A stretch of DNA of 64,000 nucleotides, taken from the NCBI GenBank assembly GCA_937920345.1, contig CALGVA010000016.1:99357-163356 (forward strand), given 5' to 3'. Positions within the stretch are counted from its first letter, which is position 1. Each line of letters starts with the position of its first letter. The position numbers and the translations under genes were made by a program. Positions 35,199 through 44,410 of the stretch are shown here, piece after piece. The notes under the pieces were generated by a model, which saw nothing but the letters and a program-made list of their open reading frames with translations, was not told the DNA's origin and ran no database searches. The stretch comes from an uncultured Lachnospiraceae bacterium (lineage in GTDB: Bacteria > Bacillota > Clostridia > Lachnospirales > Lachnospiraceae).

Positions 35199-36458
35199 TT
35201 ATTTATCATATAAGCATATTTGCAAAATACGAAGTACTTTCTCAAATGATTTATGGATATCAAACTCTTCCTTCCATTTCCTGTATGCGGCTGCTTTCAT
35301 TTTCTCCAGATCGTGCCGCTCCTGTGTCATGACACCCAGGATCGCGCCTGCAACCTCATCCTGATCAGGCTCTGCAGACAACAGAATACCGTTATCCCTG
35401 ATCATTTCCGTGATACCGCCCACATCGGTTCCGATCACCGGAATTCCACAGGACATGGCTTCCTGTATGGATACCGGACATCCCCCTTCCGTTGCGGAAG
35501 TCGTAATAAAACAGTCTACCTGATTGTGCTGATAATAAGCATGTACATCTTTCAAAAATCCTGTAAATGTGTACCTTATATTATCCTTATCCTTCAATTT
35601 CTCTGCGGCATACCGTTCCATGTCCGCCAGTTCGCTTCCGTCTCCGATATGCGTCCAGTGAATCTTTGCTTTTTGAATCTGTGCAAGACCGTCAATGATC
35701 AAATGAATTCTTTTTAGAGGAAGCACATTGGAACAGCTGAGCAGCTCCCACTCTTCGCTCCGGCCAACCGGCATTTGCCGCCCGACCCCTTCAATTCCCA
35801 GCTTACATACATGCAGTTTATCGGCAGATGTCTGCTTATCCTTCGCGCAGGCCACATAGTATCCGGCTCCGTATTCGCAGGCAAAAAGAATGGCATCCAG
35901 CTGCCTCTCCATCTGGTGTCTGAAGGGCTGTCTCCCGCCCGGCACTCTCTCGTGATACAAGTCAACTCCATGTGTACGGGTTACCACATGGACGTTTGGA
36001 TATCTTCGTTTTTCCCGTATCATACTGTAACAGAAGTACGTATACCAGAAGGCGTAATAAATGACCGGTTCTTCCACAGACAGCATACCACTTTGACGCA
36101 GTTTCTTCTGATCTGCCCTGGCCTGCGCATAAAAGGCCAGCGACTGATAAAATTGTACTCTCCTGTCAGCTTTCCCTGCCAGGATCTCCCGGACTTCCAT
36201 TCTCCCGTCCCGATCCGCAAGAACAGAAATAAGCGCCCTCACTTTATCCAGAGCCGTCAGCTTTGGTCTTGTAAGACATACTACCTTAATATCCTTCGGC
36301 AGTTCTTCCGATATGCCTTCTTTTATCTGGTCACGATTCGCATGAGAGACGATCGTGATGTCAAAGTACTGCCGCAGCCTTTCTAATTCAGGCAGAATAA
36401 AAGTTCTTTCTCCCTTGCCGTAGGGAAAACTCTCCGTCGCCAAAATAAGCTTAGTCAT
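35199..36458 (-). CDS. GT4 glycosyltransferase
   Basis: A 419-residue GT-B fold glycosyltransferase. The N-terminal domain starts with LILATESFPYGKGERTFILPEL; the C-terminal domain has the family 4 site SATEGGCPVSIQEAMSCGIPVIGTDVGG, which binds the nucleotide sugar. The ATG at 36458 overlaps the stop of the upstream GT8 gene (ATGA), so the long N-terminal extension of the open frame is not translated. It is followed 70 bp on by the ABC flippase gene. Donor and acceptor are unknown. Confidence 0.9.
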   Translation of the reverse strand: MTKLILATESFPYGKGERTFILPELERLRQYFDITIVSHANRDQIKEGISEELPKDIKVVCLTRPKLTALDKVRALISVLADRDGRMEVREILAGKADRRVQFYQSLAFYAQARADQKKLRQSGMLSVEEPVIYYAFWYTYFCYSMIREKRRYPNVHVVTRTHGVDLYHERVPGGRQPFRHQMERQLDAILFACEYGAGYYVACAKDKQTSADKLHVCKLGIEGVGRQMPVGRSEEWELLSCSNVLPLKRIHLIIDGLAQIQKAKIHWTHIGDGSELADMERYAAEKLKDKDNIRYTFTGFLKDVHAYYQHNQVDCFITTSATEGGCPVSIQEAMSCGIPVIGTDVGGITEMIRDNGILLSAEPDQDEVAGAILGVMTQERHDLEKMKAAAYRKWKEEFDIHKSFEKVLRILQICLYDK

Positions 36459-37540
36459 CTGCTTCTTGCCTTTCCGATCGCAATGGTGATCCGGCGAACC
36501 AATAAAGATAAGCCAAATGAAAGCAGCACTGTTCCAGACACAGCCAGACATCCGGCCACATCCAATCCGGCAGTCAGACACAGCACCAGAAGAATCACAG
36601 TCATGAATATCACTGTGCATAGCAGTATATTTTTGTAGGAAATATTTTTTGCAATCTCTTGCTGTTTTTTCCTCGTATTATTATAAAACTGCCACTGACG
36701 CTCTATATACTCCTTATAGTACGGACTGTCTGCGGCATACTTCCACCATATACTGTAACCCGGAACAAGAAATACCGGATTCCATGGTTTGCTATAGTCT
36801 CCATAAGAAGAAAAGTGTATGATTTTCGCCGTTTTCTCGCACTCTGCCACATAATCATATCCCAGTTCTTCCATATATCTTTCATTCTCATCTATACATG
36901 CCGTCCGTGCCGGAATATATCTGATCCTGCCCGCGAACAGCAAACCGAAAGTCAGTTCCATCATGGAATTGCCTGCCTGTTTCCTGATGGCCGCATCCGT
37001 ATTCAGAATGTCCTCCAGCGTAAAATCTTTCCGAATCTTTTCCACATTATACATCGATAATACAAATGTCAGACACTCTCCGCCTATCTTATCCATAAAA
37101 TCACGATGGTTCTTAGGTTTATGTTCCGGTCCCGGACAGATGGAATATGCACCCTCGAAGTCAGTTGCATAGATTTCCGAAAGATCACCCACGATAACCG
37201 TGTCCGATTCAATCACAATGATTCTATCCACTTCCTCTGGTAACAGTTCATGAAACATCCAGTAGCTGGACATAGCCCCCACAGCCCAATGGTCGTTCGG
37301 GCCGAACTTAATATGCCTGCCCGCCGCTTCTTCATCAAATCGCAGAATGATAATATGATGTCCGTAATGCCGTGCCAGTTCATTTTCATGTGATAAGTCA
37401 GACTCTTCCAGATCTTCTGACACAATATACAAGTATATCTCAGAGTTCTGATTCCGCTCAAACAGTGATTTGATCGCGACATATGCATATTTGTAATTTT
37501 TCCTGCCCGTCGTCAGATAAACATTCATACGTGCCCGCAT
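36455..37540 (-). CDS. GT8-like glycosyltransferase with C-terminal membrane helices
   Basis: A 361-residue protein. The first 270 residues look like a family 8 GT-A domain: VYLTTGRKNYKYAYVAIKSL at the start, a metal site in IVIESDTVIVGDL (ESD in place of the usual DxD), then NTDAAIR and IHFSSYGDYSKPW near the end. Two hydrophobic helices with a basic tail finish the protein and would anchor it to the membrane. GT8 enzymes retain the anomeric configuration and usually use UDP-glucose or UDP-galactose. Start at 37540 has only a weak ribosome site; 37528 is an alternative. Confidence 0.82.
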   Translation of the reverse strand: MRARMNVYLTTGRKNYKYAYVAIKSLFERNQNSEIYLYIVSEDLEESDLSHENELARHYGHHIIILRFDEEAAGRHIKFGPNDHWAVGAMSSYWMFHELLPEEVDRIIVIESDTVIVGDLSEIYATDFEGAYSICPGPEHKPKNHRDFMDKIGGECLTFVLSMYNVEKIRKDFTLEDILNTDAAIRKQAGNSMMELTFGLLFAGRIRYIPARTACIDENERYMEELGYDYVAECEKTAKIIHFSSYGDYSKPWNPVFLVPGYSIWWKYAADSPYYKEYIERQWQFYNNTRKKQQEIAKNISYKNILLCTVIFMTVILLVLCLTAGLDVAGCLAVSGTVLLSFGLSLLVRRITIAIGKARSR

Positions 37541-37612
37541 ATTATTATCCGTACCTGTTATTCCCTTTCTGAAATCCCGACAGGGCTCTGCCGGACCATC
37601 GTCAGACAGTTC

Positions 37613-38785
37613 CTAGAACAATGCCCTGATCTTCTCCTCCAAATAATCGACTTTCTTCTGTATCCGATAGTTTTCTTCCGCGAATGCGTTCGCCTGCATA
37701 CCGTTCTGTCTGCGTATATCCGGATTCTCATACGCCTGTTTCATCAACCGGGTCAGATCTGTCTCCGTTTCAAACAACTGCGCGCCGGGTATCTGCGAGA
37801 CATGTCCCACATCCGTGGATAAGATCATCAGCCCGCCTGCCGCGGCTTCGCATATAGAAATCGACATTGCCTCCCAGCTGCTTGCAGACACATACACATC
37901 TGCCTGCCCGTATATCTCCAGCACCTTACTTCTGGGTATACTAACCCATATATCTATTTTGCCTTTAAAATCAGCGGTCGCTTCAACCTCCGTCCTCATC
38001 TTCAAAAGTTCATGATAATATTCGTTTTCCTCCGAACCGATCAATACCAGTCTGGAATTCGGAAGACCGGCCGCTGCATATGCGCTTATAAGCTTTGCCT
38101 GGTTCTTGCGCTTCTCATAATTCGAGACATTGATGAACACGACTTCTTTACCGCCGTCAACATCATAGGCTCTTCTTTCAAAGAAGCTGTCTTCCACCGC
38201 ATTTTCCAGGATCATACCATTTTTAAGTCCCGCCTGCCGCATATAGCTGCATAGCTTTTCACCCTGAAACAAATATCCCACCAGATCAAAACGCGCCATG
38301 TCCGCGGGAAGCTTCTCTTTATATCTTTTCCAGTACCGCTCATTGTTCACTCTGACCAGATCCGCTATAATCTGTTTCCTGAAACGAATCTTCTTCACTT
38401 GTTCCCACACATGATATTCCTTTAGGCAAGAGGCTCCGTGCGTCAGCAGGACTTTCCTGCCGGGCAGCCGGTTTAATTCCCGTTTAAACCAGTCGTATCC
38501 CCAGCTCTGGACGCTCACGACGATCAGCACATCCGGCTGATAATCTATAATATATTTTTTCGCCAGCGCCTTCTCGCCCTGCAGACAGCTCAGATAACGA
38601 TTGCGTTTAGCCCGGACACGGTCTATACGCACATTTTCGTGCTCTTCGCCTCTGTTAAAACTTGACAGACTCGCCACTACGCGGACTTCATGCTTCTTAG
38701 CCAGTCCCTCCGCCAGATACTGCGTCACCTGCGACACACCATCCTGCGACGGCCAATATGAAATTGCAAGAAACATGATCTTCAT
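37613..38785 (-). CDS. GT4 glycosyltransferase
   Basis: A 390-residue GT-B glycosyltransferase. The N-terminal domain has FLAISYWPSQDGVSQV with the glycine loop of the family; the C-terminal domain has VFINVSNYEKRKNQ, VLIGSEENEYY and SASSWEAMSISICEAAAGGLMIL, where the EAAA region matches the E-x7-E motif of family 4. The ATG at 38785 has AAGGG 6 nt upstream and matches the family N-terminus. It overlaps no gene and is 72 bp from the GT8 gene that follows. Confidence 0.89.
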   Translation of the reverse strand: MKIMFLAISYWPSQDGVSQVTQYLAEGLAKKHEVRVVASLSSFNRGEEHENVRIDRVRAKRNRYLSCLQGEKALAKKYIIDYQPDVLIVVSVQSWGYDWFKRELNRLPGRKVLLTHGASCLKEYHVWEQVKKIRFRKQIIADLVRVNNERYWKRYKEKLPADMARFDLVGYLFQGEKLCSYMRQAGLKNGMILENAVEDSFFERRAYDVDGGKEVVFINVSNYEKRKNQAKLISAYAAAGLPNSRLVLIGSEENEYYHELLKMRTEVEATADFKGKIDIWVSIPRSKVLEIYGQADVYVSASSWEAMSISICEAAAGGLMILSTDVGHVSQIPGAQLFETETDLTRLMKQAYENPDIRRQNGMQANAFAEENYRIQKKVDYLEEKIRALF

Positions 38786-38838
38786 ATCTGCCCTTCCATT
38801 CTCCTCATTTTGTGCTCTGCTTAGAAATGTATTGCATT

Positions 38839-39897
38839 TCATCTCTGCCGTCTGGCATGCTCACTCTCACTGAAGCTGTTATTGTTATGGAACAGTCCGT
38901 TATTAATCAGGCAGTAATCCTCCCAGTCCTGATCAAACCAGGCTCTTCGCATCACCCTTGCTATAAAGGTAATATTGGAATATCCGCAGACGATTCCCGC
39001 GCAGTGTGTCAATGTATACTGATCCCGCAATACTTCAAGACCGAGTCTGTAGTGATGGTTTTCCCGGTCCGACTTGCTGAACGCTATGGATTCACCGCTG
39101 CCGTCATCCCTGTAGGTATCCTCATATACCTTGACCGATTCGCCGAACTCCCGCCGGAACCTCTCCACGACAGCATTTTCATCCGTCGCCAGAAAAATCT
39201 GCTCATACCCGTTTCCCCGAATCAGTTCCCCGACCTTTTGTATTTCCTGTTCGACCTGCACCGGCACGGGATGGTTGTTATATCCCTTATTGAAATCCGT
39301 TCCTCTGTAATGCACCGCCAGCGTTTTCTTATCACCCAGCAGATGCTCATACTCCTGTTCCAGATATCTCTTCGTCTCATCGTTATAGCGGATATATTTC
39401 CGGAGCATGTCCGCCATCGCATCAATATACGCCTGTGACACGTCATAGCTGACCGCACCGTACAATGCCTTCACCTGCTCGCAATGCCACGGCGCCTGGC
39501 AGACTACATGCGCCGCGTGCCTGACGGACGTAATCTCCGATACCGGTTGGAAATAATGCAGAAACGCATTTCGTTCCCCCTTGATTCCATCCGGTTCATA
39601 ATATACGTATCTCTCTCCCCAGCAGACATGCGGAATAAAACCTCTTTCATCCGCAAAATACAGTTTGATCAGCGTCATGCCCAGTTCCGCAAAAAAACCG
39701 ATTCCGTTACCCGTCTCCTGTATGCTGTAGACCGTACACCCTTTGTACTCGTCTCCGCAATGGCGCAGCTCCAGAAAATCAGGGCTTTGATACCCTTCCA
39801 GCACCATTTTCCTGAAGTCAGCTTTGCCGGCGTGTATCCTGCATCGGTTCCAAAATACCAGTTTTTCAGATTTTCTCAAGAAATCCATTACACCCAT
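38839..39897 (-). CDS. Fucosyltransferase-superfamily protein
   Basis: A 352-residue protein with the peptide HYRGTDF (His196-Asp201), the hallmark of the GT11/GT23/GT65 superfamily where the arginine contacts GDP-fucose in NodZ and FUT8. Further support is IFLATDENAVVERF and the C-terminal THCAGIVCGYSNITFIA, which matches the last nucleotide-binding motif. No membrane helix is visible. It probably transfers fucose or another deoxyhexose from a nucleotide donor. It is directly downstream of the KdsC-like phosphatase. The specific donor is not provable from sequence. Confidence 0.76.
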   Translation of the reverse strand: MGVMDFLRKSEKLVFWNRCRIHAGKADFRKMVLEGYQSPDFLELRHCGDEYKGCTVYSIQETGNGIGFFAELGMTLIKLYFADERGFIPHVCWGERYVYYEPDGIKGERNAFLHYFQPVSEITSVRHAAHVVCQAPWHCEQVKALYGAVSYDVSQAYIDAMADMLRKYIRYNDETKRYLEQEYEHLLGDKKTLAVHYRGTDFNKGYNNHPVPVQVEQEIQKVGELIRGNGYEQIFLATDENAVVERFRREFGESVKVYEDTYRDDGSGESIAFSKSDRENHHYRLGLEVLRDQYTLTHCAGIVCGYSNITFIARVMRRAWFDQDWEDYCLINNGLFHNNNSFSESEHARRQR

Positions 39898-39954
39898 GCG
39901 CTACTCTTTCCTTCCGATAGGAAACCGTTCTGTCACGGTCTCTGCTGAAGCACT

Positions 39955-40476
39955 CTATATTCCGATCCCATAGATCTCGGCTGTTGTCTTCTCCCACTCG
40001 CCTCTCTCCCGCAGCAGATGCTCAATAATATCCCGCACGGCTCCGTATCCGCCTTTTACACAAGATACATAATCCGCCCGTTCCCTGACCTCTGTACAGG
40101 CATCTGCTGGGCATCCAACAAAACCACACAATTTCATGGGCTGCAAATCATTCAGATCGTCTCCGAGATATCCAATCTCTTCTCCGGTAATCTGATGTTC
40201 TTTCATAAACTGCGCAAGATATGCTATTTTATCCTTGCAGTTCTGTACCAGGTAATCTACCTTCATCTCCGTCATTCTGCGGGTAGTCGCCGCACACTCC
40301 CTGCCGGTCAGTACCATGATCTGTATTCCGGCTCTGCGCGCGGCAAAGAATCCGGCCGCATCTTTTGTGCAGAATTTCTTTAATTCATTGCCGTGTTCAT
40401 CATAATAGATTCCCGCATCCGTCATGGTTCCGTCCACATCTATGATGAGATACCTGATCTGTTTCCAGTTACTCAT
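39955..40476 (-). CDS. KdsC-like HAD phosphatase, copy 2
   Basis: A 173-residue HAD phosphatase like Kdo-8-phosphate phosphatase. The nucleophile motif is D13-V-D15 in IIDVDGTMTDAG; LTGRE, KDKI and GDDLNDL are the other motifs, and the C-terminal GGYGAVRDIIEHLL is the helix that caps the neighbouring subunit in KdsC tetramers. It lies 114 bp after the aldolase fusion and is the likely phosphatase partner of that enzyme and of the CMP-sugar synthetase. GAGGAG precedes the ATG. Confidence 0.9.
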   Translation of the reverse strand: MSNWKQIRYLIIDVDGTMTDAGIYYDEHGNELKKFCTKDAAGFFAARRAGIQIMVLTGRECAATTRRMTEMKVDYLVQNCKDKIAYLAQFMKEHQITGEEIGYLGDDLNDLQPMKLCGFVGCPADACTEVRERADYVSCVKGGYGAVRDIIEHLLRERGEWEKTTAEIYGIGI

Positions 40477-40590
40477 ATACCGTTCTCCTCACCCTGATCC
40501 TCATCTGCCCCGGCGCACCATTCGCGCTCTGCAGTATGCTCTTCCTGCATTTCTCTCTGCTGTGCCGGCTTCATGCAGCGGGCATCTCTG

Positions 40591-42207
40591 TCATGACCGG
40601 TACAGAGAATCCGTCAGATATTGAATCTCCAGCATTTTCTCCATCTGCGACATATAAGTCCGGATTTTGCTGTTTTCCTCTTCGCCCTTAGTATGCTGAC
40701 TTGCCAGGTAACCTGCAATATAATTCTCTTCCTGACCGGACTTATAACCGTCAAATCCCGCCAGAGCAGCCTGTGAAACCTCCAGTTTCTTTAATAACCG
40801 CAACAGCATGATCACACTGTTATCCACCGGCTCCGTCTCCGTAAAACAGATATCCACATAATTGACGTACTGTACACAGCTCTCCGCACGCATACCGGCC
40901 GGCATATGATTCATCTTTTCTTCATATAAATCCACCAGGTTAGAAGTGATCAGTAACCCGGACTGTCTCTTTGTGCCGAGGATCGACTCCAGCCGCACGG
41001 CGTTACAACAGAACACATAATCGGCGCAATAATGCTCCGATACAAAATTCGCAGCAAAGACAACCGGATTTTCCTTATCAATATATGCCTTGATTTTATC
41101 CCGTTCCTGTGCGATACTCGGCCCCGGCGCCAGAATCAGACATTTTCTGCCTGCAAGATGTGCCGCCAGATCCTGTAAAACAGCCGTATCGTCTACCGCA
41201 TTATTCTGGAAGCTCTGATACAGCTTCTCTATATATGCTTCGTCATAGGCCGTCTTCTTGTGTTCTTCTATGCTTCCGAGAATCTGATTGATCTGCTTCG
41301 CCCGAAGTCTCCCTTTATCCAGCAGGAACTCCGCATAATTCCGGTGGAGATTATACTTGGCAGATATGGCATAGGCCGTATTATATCCCCACGGCTCGAT
41401 CTGCTTCAGACGCGCAATGTGATCATCTATCCCGTCCAGCACCGGATTGACATCATAATGACCGGATCTGCGTTTATTCATATAATCCATAATAAGTTCC
41501 ATACACAGGTTACCCGGAGAGCGTCCCATCCCCAGCATGGAAGCATCGATCACACAGTTCCGGCCGCTCGCCTTCATATTCATAAAATCCTGCGCAAGGG
41601 AATAGGACATCGCCAGATTCTCATGCAGATGAAGCCCAATCACAATATCCTTGCTCAGATTATGCTCAATCAATGAGTAGATGCGCAGCAGATCGTCCTT
41701 CATCATGGAGCCGAATGTATCTACGATCGAGAAAGCATAAGGCCTGATTTCATTCACTTTCTGCAAAAGTCTCAGAATCATTTCATCCGAGTAACCCATA
41801 ATGTTAATCGGATTGGCAAATACCTTATACCCTTTATCTTTTACCCGGCGAATATAGTCCAGTCCTTCATCAATGTCATAGTCATGAAAAGTCACGCGGA
41901 TCGCTTCGATCGTCTTCCCGTCGTAGGGCTCGAGCTTATCAACGCTGTATTTATTATGGAGAGACATCGCCGTAAACTTCGTATTGCCCCTGTTCTCAGG
42001 TAAAATGCGTGCAATTTCAGCACAGTTATTATAAAGCGCGCGATTCGGATCGTAGGTGCAATCCCGCAAAAACCCCGCTTCAATATAATCCACGCCTGAT
42101 TCAATAAGCTTAGACATGATTTCCCGGATCGTATATTCTCCGAAATCCCAGTCATTGATATACCCCCCGTCCCGGAGAGTACAATCCAGTAATTTAATAT
42201 CTGACAT
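40591..42207 (-). CDS. DRE-TIM aldolase fused to a DUF115/MptE-like domain
   Basis: A 538-residue two-domain protein. Residues 1 to about 290 are an HMGL/DRE-TIM metallolyase like 4-hydroxy-2-oxovalerate aldolase: LLDCTLRDGGY at the start, AGFLRD, the metal-binding GLHLHEN, and DASMLGMGRSPGNL. From about residue 345, a second Rossmann-like domain starts with CLILAPGPSIA, matching DUF115/MptE-type proteins. The lyase half would make or break a carbon-carbon bond next to a pyruvate unit. It lies between a CMP-sugar synthetase and a KdsC-like phosphatase gene, so it could build a ulosonic acid without NeuB. The ATG at 42207 is preferred over a GTG at 42240. Confidence 0.83.
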   Translation of the reverse strand: MSDIKLLDCTLRDGGYINDWDFGEYTIREIMSKLIESGVDYIEAGFLRDCTYDPNRALYNNCAEIARILPENRGNTKFTAMSLHNKYSVDKLEPYDGKTIEAIRVTFHDYDIDEGLDYIRRVKDKGYKVFANPINIMGYSDEMILRLLQKVNEIRPYAFSIVDTFGSMMKDDLLRIYSLIEHNLSKDIVIGLHLHENLAMSYSLAQDFMNMKASGRNCVIDASMLGMGRSPGNLCMELIMDYMNKRRSGHYDVNPVLDGIDDHIARLKQIEPWGYNTAYAISAKYNLHRNYAEFLLDKGRLRAKQINQILGSIEEHKKTAYDEAYIEKLYQSFQNNAVDDTAVLQDLAAHLAGRKCLILAPGPSIAQERDKIKAYIDKENPVVFAANFVSEHYCADYVFCCNAVRLESILGTKRQSGLLITSNLVDLYEEKMNHMPAGMRAESCVQYVNYVDICFTETEPVDNSVIMLLRLLKKLEVSQAALAGFDGYKSGQEENYIAGYLASQHTKGEEENSKIRTYMSQMEKMLEIQYLTDSLYRS

Positions 42208-42266
42208 ATGCTTCGCCTTCTGCTCTTCTGTCACCGGCACCGGTATTGCCGCCGGCTGATTAACAC

Positions 42267-42947
42267 CTATACGGTCGGATTCGGATCTTTCATGGCGTAT
42301 AATGCCTTCGCCATCTCATAGTCATACAGATCGTCAATATCTGCCGCTTCTCTCTTATTAATGACCAGCTGATAATACTTGGGACCGTAATTATAATGCC
42401 ACTCTCTCACTTTTGCGGTGGGCGCCAGATCAATACCGTTTGTAAAATGATACATCATAGGCAGCTGCTCGGAATTCTTATGCTCCAGGCCCATCTTAAA
42501 GTTAAGCGGTCCGTTATCGTCCATCAGATATGTCTGATATGGCGACACCGTAATCAGGGAGTCATATCCCTCTTTCAGTTTCTCAAAGTATGTCTTAATA
42601 GCTTTCTCATACAGATAGGGTTCCACACAGGGTGATGTGGCACAGGCATATAAAAGATGGTCTCCTTCAATCGTGTCACACAGATACTCCAGAAACATAC
42701 CGAACGGAACCGACTCGTCAGCATACTGTACCGGTCTTTTAATCGCTTTCACACCGCACTTCTCACCGATCGCCAGCATCTCATCCGAATCAGAGGAAAC
42801 TATGATCTCATGCAGTCCCTTCACCTGTTTCAGCTGCTCGATCTTATGCTGTAGCAGATTGGACTCTCCAAACGGGAGAATATTCTTGTTAGGCAGTCTG
42901 GAACTGTTTCCTTTCACCGGTACAACCGCTGTAATTGTGTCACTCAT
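42267..42947 (-). CDS. CMP-sugar cytidylyltransferase (NeuA/PseF-like)
   Basis: A 226-residue GT-A-like nucleotidyltransferase that activates an acidic sugar with CTP. The signature VVPVKGNSSRLPNKNILPFG matches the RxxSxRxxxKN motif of acylneuraminate cytidylyltransferases; VSSDSDEMLAIG and ATSPCVEPYLYEKAI follow. Near the C-terminus, AADIDDLYDYEMAK carries the aspartates of the metal site. The ATG at 42947 is 8 nt after GGAGG; two upstream methionines are too close to it. It is the first gene of the module with the aldolase fusion and phosphatase. The acid activated could be a sialic, legionaminic or novel ulosonic acid. Confidence 0.88.
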   Translation of the reverse strand: MSDTITAVVPVKGNSSRLPNKNILPFGESNLLQHKIEQLKQVKGLHEIIVSSDSDEMLAIGEKCGVKAIKRPVQYADESVPFGMFLEYLCDTIEGDHLLYACATSPCVEPYLYEKAIKTYFEKLKEGYDSLITVSPYQTYLMDDNGPLNFKMGLEHKNSEQLPMMYHFTNGIDLAPTAKVREWHYNYGPKYYQLVINKREAADIDDLYDYEMAKALYAMKDPNPTV

Positions 42948-43006
42948 TTGCATTTCCTCCATTTCTAAACGATAATAATCGTTTCCTTCTACTGTTATAC
43001 ACCTTT

Positions 43007-44392
43007 CTATGCATTACCCTGCCTCATCAGTTCTCTCTGAATCTTCCCTATGATCGCCGCAATTTCTTCGTCACTGGTCTTCTCAAACTCGTGTGCGATC
43101 TGTTCCAGCTTCCTCCTGGCAGCGCGTTTATTCTCCAGCCATTTCCATTTTGGTCTGTCGCTCTCCAGCATAGTCAGATATACATTATATAACGGCGTGA
43201 TCTTCGTCAATGCCCTCGTCAGCTTCTCCGCCGCTCCCATCTTATGATAATATACCTTTAACTGCTCTTTCGTCAAATTATAATAGGGATCCCGCAGCAC
43301 ATCCTCCGCCATATCCGCAAATTTCACATAACTCGGCTTATCCCAGTCGATCGTATACACTTCATCGATCAGCCTCTCGCTGACCGGGAAGGGTCTGTTG
43401 TCGTCATGCGTCGTTTTCTCGAAATCCTCGTAGTCGGCTATCTTGTCCGCCTCTTTTAGAAAAGCCAGTTCATAGTCCGCCGGTACCGGCACCGGAAAGA
43501 GCAGATAACACATTTTTCTGCCGAAAAAGGCTTCTACAAAGGTGGAACTGTTTCCCGTATATACCTTGTCACTTATCAGAATCCACTGTTTGACAGACTG
43601 TCCGCCGATCACCTTAAAGTTCGGGTATTGCTTCGTCATTTCATCCGCCTGTCTGCTCTCCTCGCCGGGATGCGGTCTGTAGACAAATACGATATCCTGT
43701 CTCGTCTCACAGATCTTGCCCATCCAGTCCAGAATAATCTTCTTGGAGGGCAGCATACAGTCCTGATAATAAGACCGCCAGCCTTCCCCGAAGCGCCTGC
43801 ACATTTCCACCAGATATTCTTCCGTATGATAATCGGAGAAATAGGGGGAAATAAACAGGAATATCTTCCGGTCTGCCGGAATCCCGTACTCTTTCACCAC
43901 ATCTTCCTTGGAGCGGTAGTACCCTTTCAGTTCATCGCGCAGAAAATCCATCCCCACATGACCGATCAGCTTTACCTTCTTAGGGTCCATCCCCGCTACT
44001 TCCAGCATCCGCTTCTTATTCATCTCCCCCCAGGAGACTCTGACCACATCTTTCGCTACGCCGGAATAATTCTTATACGCCTTCTCATCCTTCTCGTCCA
44101 TGGGGAACACGATATTTTCCCACTGCATGTCAATCAGCTTATCAAATTTGACGAAATTTTTGGTATGCCATTCTATGGAACTGTTCTGATAGCATGCCAT
44201 CGTCACCACTACCTTAGTATGGTAAATCGGGCGCATCGCCTTAAGCGCCTGTGCATCCTCAATGTGGATGATCCTGACTTTATATCCCCTGCGGTCTAAC
44301 TCATATTTCAGCAGGCACAGATTCTCCAGTTCCCGGACTTTGTGCTCATAGATAAACAGAAAATCCAATTCTTCTACTGTATATTTTACCAT
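43007..44392 (-). CDS. GT-B-like surface carbohydrate biosynthesis protein
   Basis: A 461-residue soluble protein with a two-domain GT-B appearance. The C-terminal domain includes IVFVYRPHPGEE, VIGGQSVKQWI, TGNSSTFVEAFFGRKMCYLLFP, similar to CDP-glycerol glycerophosphotransferase, capsule synthesis and polysialyltransferase-like proteins, which share the HP and S-S/T motifs. A charged helical region ends the protein (about 60 residues). It lies between the CMP-sugar synthetase and the Asn-synthase-like gene, so it may transfer the CMP-activated sugar, as inferred from place. The ATG at 44392 is preferred; a GTG is at 44401. Confidence 0.7.
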   Translation of the reverse strand: MVKYTVEELDFLFIYEHKVRELENLCLLKYELDRRGYKVRIIHIEDAQALKAMRPIYHTKVVVTMACYQNSSIEWHTKNFVKFDKLIDMQWENIVFPMDEKDEKAYKNYSGVAKDVVRVSWGEMNKKRMLEVAGMDPKKVKLIGHVGMDFLRDELKGYYRSKEDVVKEYGIPADRKIFLFISPYFSDYHTEEYLVEMCRRFGEGWRSYYQDCMLPSKKIILDWMGKICETRQDIVFVYRPHPGEESRQADEMTKQYPNFKVIGGQSVKQWILISDKVYTGNSSTFVEAFFGRKMCYLLFPVPVPADYELAFLKEADKIADYEDFEKTTHDDNRPFPVSERLIDEVYTIDWDKPSYVKFADMAEDVLRDPYYNLTKEQLKVYYHKMGAAEKLTRALTKITPLYNVYLTMLESDRPKWKWLENKRAARRKLEQIAHEFEKTSDEEIAAIIGKIQRELMRQGNA

Positions 44393-44410
44393 CGGTCTCA
44401 CGATCCCTTT

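Noticed and set aside
43007..44392. Teichoic acid glycerophosphotransferase (TagB/TagF)
   Set aside because: The HP motif is shared, but the overall sequence and the lack of other tag genes or a CTP:glycerol-phosphate cytidylyltransferase make this assignment unsafe.
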